Source: Chloranthus sessilifolius (Eukaryota; Streptophyta; Magnoliopsida; Chloranthales; Chloranthaceae). Taken from it: a stretch of DNA of 64,000 nucleotides. The notes under the pieces are model-generated. The model had not been told where the DNA came from and did no database searches. It saw only the letters and a program-made list of their open reading frames with translations. Position 1 is the stretch's first letter. Each line of letters starts with the position of its first letter. The position numbers and the translations under genes are program-made. Of this stretch, positions 34,901-46,654 are shown in pieces. The DNA is taken from positions 6,516,001-6,580,000 of the forward strand of contig CM037591.1 in the NCBI GenBank assembly GCA_021018995.1, given 5' to 3'.

Positions 34901-36504
34901 AAGGGGAATGTCAATACTTCTCTAGAGGAGCCAACGCTCCCTTAGGGGAGCGTCAACACTCCTCTAGCTCTCCTTTAGAAGAGCGTCAGCGCTCCTTTAG
35001 GGATTGTCAGCTCTCCTCTAGAGGAGCTCCAACACTCCTCTATAATGACTCCATCTTTTTTAGTAAAATTGGCCATCTGATAGTACACCCTCGATCTTAA
35101 GATCAATCCCGTCGAAGATTAGGATGAAAAATAATCACCATCATGGGATTCAAAGCAATCAATGATACTAAGGCGTTCAGAACCGCCCAAGGGTATTTAT
35201 AACTTTTTAACTTAGCTTGACTTCAAGCTAATATGTTATGCAAAAGGTGAAATTAGAGGCCCAATGCTGGAAAGTGCGAAACAATGGTGGTCGATTTCGA
35301 AAATTTCCCATTTCACACCATAGTTATCAAAATTGGCATTTTTTTAAAGTATATTTTTATTTTACTTTTTTTTAAGAGGCTTTGGGGAGTATACGCCTAG
35401 GCGCATAGGATGACCTGTGCGCCCGGTGGCCAGATCACATTCCACATGGCATGCTCAACCCAAAACAAATCCCGTTTTGGGTTGATCATCCATGAGACCT
35501 GTGATTTATAAAAAAAAAAATAATAATAACTTCTTTGCCCTTTGCTTCATGGGTCAAAGATAAAGTAACGCCCTAAAACTTTGGTGCATTAATTTTTACA
35601 ACTTTAACCATATTTTTAATGGTGAAAAATTTATAAAAAGAAAATTTTCTTTTTTGAAATGGATTTGATCTACCATGCCTAAGTTGCCATTGCACCCGAT
35701 CCTCGCGATGGATGCCACATGATGGCTACCTGATGTTGGGTGTAGAGAAATATCTACCCTGGGCGTATAATCCGTGCATGGCCTCTTTGTAAATAACAAA
35801 ATTGTACTTTTTTTAAACAAAACTTTAATAACGTGATTAAAACATCATTTTTAATGAGTTTCTATTTTAAACATGATTTTTATGAGTTTCTTCCTATTTT
35901 TCTTAAATTATTCTAAAATATATGTGGACAAAAATTTCATGGGAATTGGTATCCGTTCAAAATCTACTGTTGGAAAAGTTTCTTATGGTGTTCTACGATA
36001 TCTGCAATCAGTCACGTATAAACAAATAGAAAGTGCTTTCTTAGATAGAGGAAGAATACAGAGAGCTATTTTAGAAGTTTTATTTTGAGGAGATAAGTCA
36101 AATAAATGGATCAAAAAGGACCTAAAATCTGTTATATAAAAATCATTCTAAACGGATAGGGTTTTTTAGGAGACCGGTTGGATTAGGAAAGATTTTAGAA
36201 AGTTTATTTTTGAGATAGAGGAAGAATACCGAGAGAGATTGAGAGATTTTAAGTTGGATTAGGATGTTTGTAGGAATATTTTAGGTATGATAGGAGTTTT
36301 ATTTTGAGGAGATTGGTTGGATTAGGATGTCTATCAACTTCTTTATAAAGAGAAAAAATATGAGAAAACATGGGAAATGGTAGATAAGGTGAAAGTTAGG
36401 GGTATATAGGGTGATATAGGGATATTTTGTTCCTAAAAAATATGGAAACACCAAAATTGACAGTAATAGAATTTGGTTATTTGTGCTTTTATATAGTAGT
36501 AAGA
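31990..36504 (-). mobile_element. Helitron-like element H2 (4.5 kb, non-autonomous)
   Basis: On the minus strand it starts TCTTACTACTATATAAAAGC at 36504, after an A, and ends at CTAG (31993-31990) followed by T. The 3' end has a short hairpin just before CTAG, clearer in H3. These are standard Helitron end features. Inside are foldback modules (about 32335-32640, 34115-34400), CCGATATGTATCGG palindromes (about 33555-33640), a minisatellite (34880-35045) and a G-box palindrome block (35380-35510). I find no Rep/helicase gene. Confidence 0.65.
34880..35045. repeat. Palindromic minisatellite GAGCGTCA-GCGCTCCT
   Basis: Repeated units of about 17-25 bp built from AGCGCTCC, GGGGAGCGTCA and CTCTAGAGGAG, many self-complementary. 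In H3 the same array is split by the 42165-43164 insertion (42100-42164 and 43165-43290). Confidence 0.55.
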
Positions 36505-37667
36505 TAACTAGTAAATGTGCAAGTGCATTGCACATGTTAATATAAATTTAGAGACACCATCGAATTCGTTTGATTTAAATGTCACATTCTAAAGATCTTC
36601 TATCTCTATCATATGACTCAACACAACAAATGCCCATCATCTCATCTATATTTGACTGCTTTGAATCCTATAATAGAGATTTTTTTTTTATACCAGCCTT
36701 TTGTATTAAACATCTTTAGATCATGACCTTCAAATTCGATGGCTAAGATGAAGTTTCCACTTGGCCTAAGTTCTCCAAATATCAAGTCTTTCCTTTAAAG
36801 GATAGCTCTAATTATACCAACCAGTTATCTAAGTGCCCTACATTCGAAAAATCAATCACTGATATGAACCAGATGATGGAGATCGATTTTCTTTTCAATC
36901 TTTCACATAATGGAGCTTGAGATCAATGGTGAACCATCAGACGATCAATTTATGATTTCATGTGGCATACATCCCAAAAAAATAATCGTAAACCTTGTGA
37001 CACACATCATACTCAAATGTGAGTTTTGATTACTTTTTGGGATGTGTTATTTGTACCACGTGCAATAAAAAATTGATTGTAAGTATACTCATGATCTCAA
37101 GATCCATTATGGGTACGATTGGGACAAAAGCATTCGTTATTGTCTGATTCAAAATAATCAATGGGATTCGGCTATGGTGCCCTTCAAAATTGATTTCCAA
37201 TTCAATCTTCCACACGATGATCCCAAGGTAAATGGTGTACCAGTAGACAATCAAATTTTAATTTGTGTGACACACATCCCAAAAAAGTAACTGAAAATTA
37301 TGTGACAGTGTGACAGCCCGAATTTCGACACCCCAAAACCCGTGCCATCAGCACGACCCTCAAGGCCATGGCCTGAAATATTTTACGGTACATTAGTATG
37401 TACAAGCCAAAATACTGTAGTTAGGGCGCACGTATCCATTCCAACCAAGCTCTCATATATAAAAATTTATTTGCGTTCTCTAAAGGCAGCTCTTGTCCCA
37501 CGCCAATTCATGGGCATAAGAACTTATCCAAACCATTGGTGATAACTGTTCTTCTCAACGTTTTATCAAAAGCTTAACGGTATTTAAATTCATTCAAATA
37601 AGGAGGCTTGACATACCAAGCCGCACCTAATACTCTCAACTCACTTTTAAAGTACGCAATGAGTTTT

Positions 37668-37771
37668 CTAGAAGAATTCCTCAGGAGGAGGCTCTGACTC
37701 CTCAGTGGGCACGTAGTCTGAATCCCCTGGATTAAAGTCTCCAGAAGTCTTTGCTGCCGCTAGTCCTGGAC
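37668..37771 (-). other. Conserved acidic-peptide segment in solo LTR E
   Basis: 104 bp after TACGTCGCAG on the minus strand. Reads GPGLAAAKTSGD, then an acidic stretch, and PPPEEFF followed by a stop. Against D about ten codons differ only in a silent third base (or Asp/Glu), although the LTRs are otherwise well diverged. Confidence 0.55.
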
Positions 37772-38754
37772 CTGCGACGTATAGTCTAAGGGGTGAGCTA
37801 CATCCTAGCTCCGTAGGGAAACAAAATGAACATATAGATTAACCTTCACATATATGTCGGCAGTTTTAAAAGCATAAATTATCGGATAACACTTATGGAA
37901 AATAATTGAATAACTGGAATAAAGTAATGATTTCAACTGTTACCCTGCATGGTTTTGTTTATTCTCCTTTCTGGTTGAGTTGTGAGTTTGGCCTAATCAC
38001 TTAAATCTTAACTTAAGTAGTCCCCGAGCAATATAGCATCGAGCCCCGATGGAATACCCACCATCGTCGTCTAACTAGACAGTTGTTATGCGTATTCCCT
38101 GGGAATACTGCCCAAGCCACTTTCTCGTAGGTGGCGGGGTCTATGCTCAAATCTACATCCCTGGGATGTACTATGAATATACGAATTTGCCGCCGTACCG
38201 GTCACAGATATCCTGCCGAGTCAGTCGTGGGTATCCCGCCACGTCGGTGGGGTATTCTAGTCAAACCTTAAATAATAAAAATATCGAACGTGTTATACAT
38301 ATAGTTATTCACCGTGATTGTGCTAATTTTATTACATTAGGCCTTTTCACTTAAATTTCGTTTCACTGTTAGTTTTCATCTGCATCCCTGAGATGCCACT
38401 AGTTCAATGTACTATCTAGATGTCCACTTTACAATTTTTACGTCCCCTGGGGATCTCATGATTATCACATTTGAAACTTACTCACACACCCTTTTTCATA
38501 ATGATCATGCAATACTTGACTATTTAATTGAAATACACTACATATATGAGTTGACGAAATAATGCACATGTTTCAAGAATATTTCCTACCTCAACGCAAT
38601 TCCAATGCACACTTTCTTGTAGAGGTTTACACGTCACGATCTCACGTCAAACCTACAGTTCATGTGTTTAGAATATGTTTAGAAGGGTCAAGAGGATCAT
38701 TGGAGCACATAGCCTCCATGTATTCATACTAAACTATCAAAATATGTGTGGTGT

Positions 38755-38926
38755 CTCGCGTGAGCGAGCAAAATTCGTCGCTCGAGCGGTCACTTACCCT
38801 CGCTCGAGCGGTCTCTTTACCTCGCTCGAGCAGTTCAATCGAGATCGCTCGAGCGGTTAAAGCGATCTCTACTAGAGACCTCGCTCAAGCGAGCCAAATA
38901 GACCGCTCGAGCGAGGAGCAGAAATT
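38755..38926 (-). promoter_or_regulatory. CGCTCGAGCG palindrome array in solo LTR E
   Basis: About seven copies of CGCTCGAGCG and near variants (CGCTCAAGCG, GCGTGAGCG) in about 170 bp, three of them spaced 22-23 bp. It occupies the place that CGATTAATCG arrays hold in the other LTRs. Confidence 0.72.
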
Positions 38927-40084
38927 TTTAACTCCTCGATCTGATTGAGAAACTCCTTCTTCCTTCATGCAAACCTTATTATCGTTAAAATCCATTCAAT
39001 AATATCCTATACATTATTTAAAACACCTAAGTATTTATCATGCGGTTTAAGATACCTCCGTCGATAGGTCTCGTATAATTTTGATCCGCGATTCAAACTA
39101 CTCTAGACGAAGAGATCTCCAAAGTTCCTCTCCAAAGGTCCTCATTCAACCTTTTCTCTTTCCAAGATAATTAGGTTACGTATATGGGGAACCCCTCTCC
39201 ACTTCATTCACTTATATATCTCTTTGTTAAAGTTAGTGTGTTTCACACACACATACAAAGTGTATACGTGATAGTTTTGGTTTCCTTGTGAACCACACAT
39301 ACACGTGCATGGTACAAGACGTGTACGGTTTCCAAAAATCTGGGTTATGACAGACAGACATCATGCCCAAACATGATTTTCGATCACGTTTTAAAACGTG
39401 TAACACCTGAAATAAAAGTTGATTGTCAGTACATCCATGATCTCATACATTATGGGGAAGACTGGGCGACAAACAATCTCCATCTTTTGATTCACAACAG
39501 TCAATAGTTTTCGGTTATTGTGCCTTCCAAATTTGATAAGTGAAAATAGACCGCTTCTATTATCATTTTAACTTTTTACAGAATGGATCCTTACATCAAT
39601 GGTGTATCATCAAAGGCTCAATTTTTTTATCCCACCTGACACACATTCCACAAAAGTAACTGAAAATCATGTGGCACACATCATATTCAATCGTGATTTT
39701 CAAACTTTTTGCGATGTATACCTCATGAGGTAAATAATTAATTGTCAGTACTCTCATGATCTCAATATCAATTATGTAAAAGATTGAGATGAAAAATGGT
39801 CTTTATCAGATGATTCAAAGCAATTAATAGGTTTTGGCTGTGGTGCCGTTAAAAATTCGATCACTGTAAATAGAACGGTTTGATTTTCGTTTCAATCTTT
39901 CATCTCAAAAAATAACTGAAAATCATGTGGCACACGGTATTATATGCAGTTTTAAATTATAAAAGTGAAAAAATAAAAGTTTTTGACCAAATTAGGGAAA
40001 AAAAGTCATAAAATTTGCATATAATTTAGAAAATTTGCGAATTATTAAAAATTTTGGATTTTATTCAAAAATTCACAAATAATT

Positions 40085-40090
<6 letters not shown>

Positions 40091-40130
<40 letters not shown>
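40091..40130. repeat. (TA)n microsatellite left of the MITE
   Basis: Twenty uninterrupted TA units abutting the MITE. The H2 counterpart has only GATATATATT. Confidence 0.9.
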
Positions 40131-40133
<3 letters not shown>

Positions 40134-40505
40134 AGCCGGTTCCGTCCTCCATGGGAGGATGGTCACCGTCCTCCAAGGTCCACGTGGAGGTACACATGGC
40201 ACCCAAAACACTCATTGGTTGCCACGTGGAGCACATGTGGATGGTTTAGATCAATTTTTAAAAAATGAAATTTCAAAAAAAGTTTTTAAAGGCATAAGTC
40301 AATGTTTGACTAATTTCAATGGTCTACATTTCACAGCTCAAAAAACACATGGTGGAGATGAGTTTTCAAAAGTTTTTCTAAAAATGATCTAAGCGATGCA
40401 CCCGAGGTCCATGTCGCATTGAAACAATGTTTTGGATGCGACATGGACCTCCACCTGGAACCTTGGAGGACGATGACCGTCCTCCCATGGAGGACGGACA
40501 CCTTT
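40131..40505. mobile_element. MITE with long imperfect terminal inverted repeats
   Basis: Both ends carry a roughly 75-bp inverted repeat. The left includes TCCGTCCTCCATGGGAGGAT and CGTCCTCCAAGGT; the right is its complement with scattered differences. The interior is AT-rich without coding. It lies between (TA)n tracts, like the Micron-type MITEs of rice. It is absent from H2 at the matching site. Confidence 0.7.
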
Positions 40506-40525
40506 TCCACACACACAAACACACA

Positions 40526-40526
40526 T

Positions 40527-40611
<85 letters not shown>
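40526..40611. repeat. (AT)n microsatellite right of the MITE
   Basis: About 42 AT units. Translations of this stretch give only Ile-Tyr repeats and are not genes. Confidence 0.9.
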
Positions 40612-40613
<2 letters not shown>

Positions 40614-42164
40614 CAACAAATTTGGTCACTACGATCGTAAGCAAGTATAAAGAATTGGCCGATACTGATACGTATCGGTTTTTTCGCTAACTGATATGTA
40701 TCGGTCTCGATACAATATCAGGTCGGTCTTGGTATCTGTATTGGCCACATGGAATCAACATATGACTGTCTGATAGGTGCTCCATGATCTCAAGATCTAT
40801 TGTTGGAAGATTGGGATGAAAATTGATCTCTATTATGTGATTCAAGGCAATCAATGATTTTTTACTGTGGTTGCAGAGAGAACGAAGAAGTTGTTGAAAG
40901 AGAATGAGATGATAAAGAACCAGAGAAAATCTGACTTGACTCTGACTTGGCTTAGAAGGTAAAGAAGATGAAAGAGAGGTTTGTTAGTGTTTCTTGTTTT
41001 GTTATTAAAGCTATTTTTAATGTTTATTTTCTTGCATTGTTAAAGTAGATTTGACAAAGTAGTAAAATATATGGAAGATGATTTTGTCTGCAACACATAA
41101 TTTTTTAGTTTGATTATTATTATTATTAGGTTAGGATTTTTGCAACCCATGATTTGGTTTCTGCAAATGATTGTTCCATCGTTAAAATTGATGACTGCTT
41201 TGAATCAGATGGTGGAGATCATTTTTCATTTTTTGTCCCAATCTTTCAAACAATATGTCTTAAGATCATGGCCGACCTATCTAACAACTAAATGTTATTC
41301 CACATGGAATACATCCCTAAAGTGACCTAAGAACTCTTATCATAGAACGTCATGATCACGATTACTTTGGGGATGTGTGTCACGTAGAATGAATAAGTCT
41401 GATATGTGGGACATGGTCTCAATATCTATTGTGTGAAGAATTGGGACGAAAAATGGTCTCTATCATCTGATTCAAGTCAGTCCGTGATTTTAACAGTGGA
41501 ATCATTAGTTGCGAAGACCGAATCTTCAACTGCAAAAACCCGTACTGTTATTATTATTATTATTATGAGGTATGGATGGGAGTGCACCCCTAAGCATTGC
41601 AGTCAATCCCGAGGATAGGGTGCTACGAAAAGTTGGGCGAGATCTATCAGGTACCATACAAAAATAAATTAGAAAGGATAGTTATCCATCGTTTACAATA
41701 TGTTCAAAGGTAAAGAAATCAATGCATCAAGTTGGGTGGGCATCACCTTAACTTTGGCCTATGATTTGAAAGGCAAAAAAATTTAGACGATACATTTTTT
41801 ATGGGAAAATTTCATAATTGACCACCATAGTTTGTCACTATCCAACAGTGGACCTCTAGTTTCACCTTTTCCATAACTGAAGCCAAGCCAAGTTAAAAAG
41901 TCCTAAATACCCCAAGGTATGTAAAGGTGACAAAAACTTGGATGATTCTAAACATATTAGCATCATTGATTGCTTTGAATCCAAGGATGGGATTGTTTTT
42001 CATCCTAATCTTCCACGGAATTGATCTGAAGAACATGGGCGTACCATCAGACGATCCATTTTGCTAAAAATCGGTGACAAAAATAATGGGGAGCGATATC
42101 GCTTCCATTGAGGAGTGTCAATGCTCCTTTAGGAGAGTGTCAACACTTCTCTAGAGGAGCCAAC

Positions 42165-43164
42165 TGTCACAGGGTTACTCTTCCAGCAGTGTCAACCCAT
42201 GCGGCACTTAACACCTGATGCGCTAAGTCAGCCTATCTATGATACCAACTGTTGTGTGGGCACCCTTTGACGCGCCATCAATCTGCGCGGTGCCTCGCTA
42301 CCGCATGCAACGAAGCTAACCAATCTCTTTCATCAGCTCTGATACCACCCGCCTAGAGGACGGGAACTCTCCCTCGTGATTACCTTCTTTCTAAGGCCTA
42401 CCATTCAAAAAATTGTGCCCCTTACTACATGCTCGCTTGCACCACTGTTCTATACTTGGCCTGCTCAAGCTTCCCCTTGTGCACTGCACTAGTACCTCAC
42501 TTCGTAATAGTATTGACATGCAGCTTCCCATGTCGTCATGTCTTGCTCGCATACCGAACCAAACCCACAGTCGCATGCCTATCTCATACTGCCGTGCTCA
42601 ATGGAGTCCTATGAAATCCTCATGCTGTCGTGCTCTACTGAGTCCCACATAGCCCTCGTGAATTTACCCAGCCATATGCACCGCGGCGTGTAGTTCGGGC
42701 CATACTTCAACCTCACCTTGGGTGCTACACGGCATTACTGCATCGACATCCTAGGCTCACCCTTTCAGGCCTAGGAGACACTTGCGCCTCCTCTGGCGAA
42801 GCAAGGCCCCATGTGTAGGGAAATAACTCCCGATCTCCCTTCCCCTATATAAGGGTAAAACAGTAATTTAGCCAAAATGACGGGAGAACCTCAAATTCTT
42901 TGGTTTGACATACTTTACTGTTCACACCGCAATGCCCCGGATCGATAGCCCACCTGGCCATGTCGCGTTCGTGTCGCAACCCCCATGCGACCGTGTCGTG
43001 TCCTCGCAGCGCGACCACGTCGCGAGTCCCTCCTGGCCCCATGTCACATGCCCTCCTAGCACCATATGTCGTGTCGGCCCGACACCAAGATGTCGCGTGC
43101 CCTCTTGACACCACATCCCGTGCCCAGGCACCATGCTACAAGCTCTAGTGTTGACCCCGTCACA
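42165..43164. mobile_element. 1.0-kb GC-rich insertion, probable solo LTR or small LTR element
   Basis: Absent from H2 at the matching position. Starts TGTCACAGGG and ends CCCGTCACA, with CAAC on both sides (42161-42164 and 43165-43168). Contains a TATA-like CTATATAAGGG at about 42845 and, on the minus strand, a TGGTATCAGAGC-like primer-site word at about 42337-42350. It is much richer in C and G than its surroundings. No retroelement domain is recognised; its overlapping open frames look like chance. Confidence 0.5.
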
Positions 43165-43489
43165 CAACGCTCCCTTAGAATGTCAACACTCCTCTAGCGC
43201 TCCATTAGGGGAGTGTCAGCACTCCTCTAGAGGAGCGTCAACTCTCCTTTAGGGATTGTCAGCTCTCCTCAAGAGGAGCTCCAACACTCCTTTATAATGG
43301 CTCCATCTTTTTTGGTAAAATTGACCATTTGATAGTACGCCCATGATCTTAAGATCAATCCCGTCAAAGATCAAGATGAAAAATAATCTCCATCATGGGA
43401 TTCAAAGCAATCAATGATGCTAAAGCTTTTAGAACCGCCCAAGGGTATTTACGACTTTTTAACTTGGCTTGACTTCAAGTTGGTCTATT

Positions 43490-46400
43490 ATGAAAAAGGT
43501 GAAATTAGAGGTCCATTGATGGAAAATGCGAAACAATGGTGGTCGATTCCGTAAACTTTCCATTTCACACCATTGTTGTCAAAATTGACATTTTTTTTAA
43601 AGTACATTTTTATTATACTTTTTTTAAAGAGGCTTTGGGGAGTATACGCCCAGGCGCATAGGATGACCCGTGCGTTCGGTGGCCAGATCACATGCCACGT
43701 GGCATGCTCAACCCAAAACAAATCCCGTTTTGGGTTGATCATCCATGAGACATGTGATTAAAAAAAAAAAAATTATTTTTTCACTTTTTTGCCCTCCACT
43801 AGATGGGTCAAAGATAAGGTAACACCCTAAAACTTTGGTGCATTGATTTTTACAACTTTAACCATAGTTTTAATGGTGGAAAATTTATAAAAAGAAAATT
43901 TTCTATTTTTAATCGGATCTGATCTACCATGCCTAAGTTGTTGTTGAACCTGATCCTCGCGATGGATGCCACATGATGGCTACTTGATGGTGGGCATAGA
44001 GAAATCTCTACCTTGGGTGTATAGTCCGTGACCTCTTTATAAATAATAAAATCGTATTTTTTTTAAACAAAACTTTAGTAACGTGATTAAACTACCTTTT
44101 TTCAATGAGTTTCTATCATAAACATGATTTTTATGATTTTCTTCCTATTTTTCTTAAATTATTCTAAAATATGTGTGGAATAAAATTCTATTGGAATTGG
44201 TATCCGTTCAAAATCTACTCCTGAGGAAGTTTCTTAGATAGAGGAAGAATACCGAGAGCTATTTTAGAAGTTTTTTTTTTAAGGAATAAAGCTAATAAAT
44301 CGATCAAAGAAGGACCTAAAATCTGTTATATGAATCCTTCCAAACGGATAAAATTTTTTAAGAGACTATTATGCAAAAGGTGAAATTAGAGGTCCACTGA
44401 TGGAAAATGTGAAACAATGGTGGTCGATTTCGGAAATTTTCCATTTCATACCATCGTTATCAAAATTGACATTTTTTTTAAAGTACATTTTTATTGTACT
44501 TTTTTTTAAGAGGCTTTGGGGAGTATACGCCCAGGCGCATAGGATGACCCGAGCGCCTGGTGACCAGATCACATGCCACGTGGCATGCTCAACCCAAAAC
44601 AAATCCTATTTTGGGTTGATCATATATGAGACATGTGATTTAAAAAAAATAAAATTGACTTTTTTGCCCTCGGCTTGATGGGTCAAAGATAAGATAACGG
44701 CCTAAAACTTTGGTGCATTGGTTTTTACAACTTTAACCATTGTTTTAACGATGGGAAATTTATAAAAAGAAAATTTTCTTTTTTGAATCGGATCTTATCT
44801 ACCATGCCTAAGTTGCCATTGAACCTGATACTCGTGATGGATGCCACATGATGGCTAATTGATGGTGGGCGTAGAGAAATCTCTACCTTTGGTGTATAGT
44901 CCGTGACCTCTTTATAAATAACAAAATCGTATTTTTCTGAAGCAAAATTTTAGTAACGTGATTAAAATACCTCTTTCAATGAGTTTCTATCTTAAACATA
45001 ATTTTTATTATTTTCTTCCTATTTTTCTTATATTATTCTAAAATATATGTGGACTAAAATTCCATAGGGATTGGCATCCATTCAAAATCTACTCCTAGGG
45101 AAGTTTCTTAGATAGAGGAAGAATACCAAGAGCTATTTTAGAAGTTTTTTTTTAGGAAATAAGGCTACTAAATCAATCAAAGAAGGGCCTAAAATCTGTT
45201 ATATGAATCCTTCCAAACGGATAGGGGTTTTTAGGAGTTTTGTTTTGAGGAAATAAGGCTAATAAATCGATCAAAGAAGGACCTAAAATCTGTTATATGA
45301 ATCCTTCCAAACGGATAGGATTTTTTAGGAGACTAGTTGGATTAGGAAAGATTACATAAAGTTTACTTGAAATAGGGGAAGAATACCGAGAGTGATTGAG
45401 AGATTTTAGGAGTTTTATTTGAATAGACTGGTTGGATTAGGATGTTTGTAGGGATATTTTCAGTATGGTAGGAGTTTTATTGTGAGGAGACTGATTGGAT
45501 TAGGATGTCTATCGAATTCTTTACGAAGAGAAAAAATAGGAAAAAACATGGGTAAGGGTAGATAAGGTGAAAGTTAGGAGTATATGAGGTGATATAAGAA
45601 TACTTTGTTCCTAAAAGATATGGAAACACCAAAATTGACAGAAATAGGATTTGGTCATTGGGGCTTTTATATAGTATGCTAAAGCTTTTAGAACCACCCA
45701 AGGGTATTTACAACTTTTTAACTTGGCTTGACTTTAAGCTTGTCTATTATGCAAAATGTGAAATTAGAGGTCCACTAATGGAAAATGCGAAACAATGGTG
45801 GTCGATTCCGAAAATTTCCCATTTCACTCTATAGTTATCAAAATTGACATTTTTTTAAAGTACATTTTTATTGTACTTTTTTTTAAGAGGCTTTGGGGAG
45901 TATATGCCCAGGTGCATAGGATGACCTGTGTGCCCGGTGGTCAGATCACATGCCACGTGGCATGCTTAACCTAAAACAAATCCCGTTTTGGGTTGATCAT
46001 CTATGAGAGATGTGATTTTAAAAAAAATTATTTCTAAATTTTTTTGCCCTCCGCTTGATGGGTCAAAGATAAGGTAACACCCTAAAACTTTGGTGCATTA
46101 ATTTTTGCAACTTTAACCATAGTTTTAAAGGTGGAAAATTTTAAAAAAGAAAATTTTCTTTTTTGAATTGGATCTGATCTATCATGCCTAAGTTGTCATT
46201 GAACCTGATCCTCGCGATGGACGCCACATGATGGCTACTTGATTGTGGGCGTAGAGAAATCTCTACCTTGGGTGTATAGTTCGTGACCTCTTTGTAAATG
46301 ATAAAATCGTATTTTTTTTACAAAACTTTAGTAACATGATTAAAATACCTTTTTCAATGAGTTTCTTTCTTAAACATGATTTTTATGATTTTTATGATTT

Positions 46401-46640
46401 TCTTCCTATTTTTCTTTCTTTATTCTAAAATTTATGTAGACTAAAATTCCATGGGGATTTTTATCCGTTCAAAATCTACTCCTGGGTAAGTTTCTTAGAT
46501 GGAGGAAGAATACCAAGAGCTATTTTAGAAGTTTTGTTTGAGGAAATAAGGCTAATAAGCGATGAAAGAAGGACCTAAAATATGTTATACGAATCTTCCA
46601 AACGGATAGAGTTTTTTAGGAAATCGGTTGGATTGGAAAA
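43490..46640. repeat. Three further copies of a 1-kb block also present in H2
   Basis: Starts 'ggtgaaattagaggtcca' at about 43499, 44381 and 45760; the H2 copy starts at about 35249. Each holds a C-rich tract, the 15-bp palindrome ATGCCACGTGGCATG or a variant, containing a CACGTG G-box, and the hairpin AACCCAAAAC…GTTTTGGGTT. The copies follow one another, pointing to tandem duplication within Helitron DNA. Confidence 0.6.
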
Positions 46641-46654
46641 GATTTTAGAAAGTA
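45676..46654 (-). mobile_element. Partial Helitron-like copy cut by chromovirus C
   Basis: Begins with the text found inside H2 and H3 ('tgctaaagcttttagaacc') and runs collinear with them until about 46654, where pol of C begins abruptly. No coding. Confidence 0.5.

Larger units (their letters stand above)
37309..39352 (-). repeat. Solo LTR E (chromovirus relative, CGCTCGAGCG type)
   Basis: 2044 bp, from TGTGACAGCC to GTTATGACA on the plus strand, flanked by perfect GACAG repeats (37304-37308 and 39353-39357). H2 shows the uninterrupted site. It shares the CCC(A/T)GGG palindromes and the acidic-peptide segment with the LTRs of A, B and D. In the position of their CGATTAATCG array it has CGCTCGAGCG copies. 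Probably left by recombination between two LTRs of one element. Confidence 0.92.
36508..45675 (-). mobile_element. Helitron-like element H3, enlarged by insertions
   Basis: The 3' end on the minus strand is the hairpin ATGTGCAA-TGCAC-TTGCACAT followed by TTACTAG at 36508, then T. The 5' end, TACTATATAAAAGCCCC, is at about 45675. It is collinear with H2, and starts four bases after H2's 5' end. It is interrupted by solo LTR E (37309-39352), a MITE (40131-40505) and a 1.0-kb insertion (42165-43164), and enlarged by internal duplication (43490-45675). No transposase is seen. Confidence 0.6.

Noticed and set aside
40378-40644. Open frames of Ile-Tyr repeats on both strands
   Set aside because: They are translations of the (AT)n microsatellite.
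42391-43167. Several overlapping open frames on both strands
   Set aside because: They arise from high GC content and few stops; none has a domain or consistent homology in the window.
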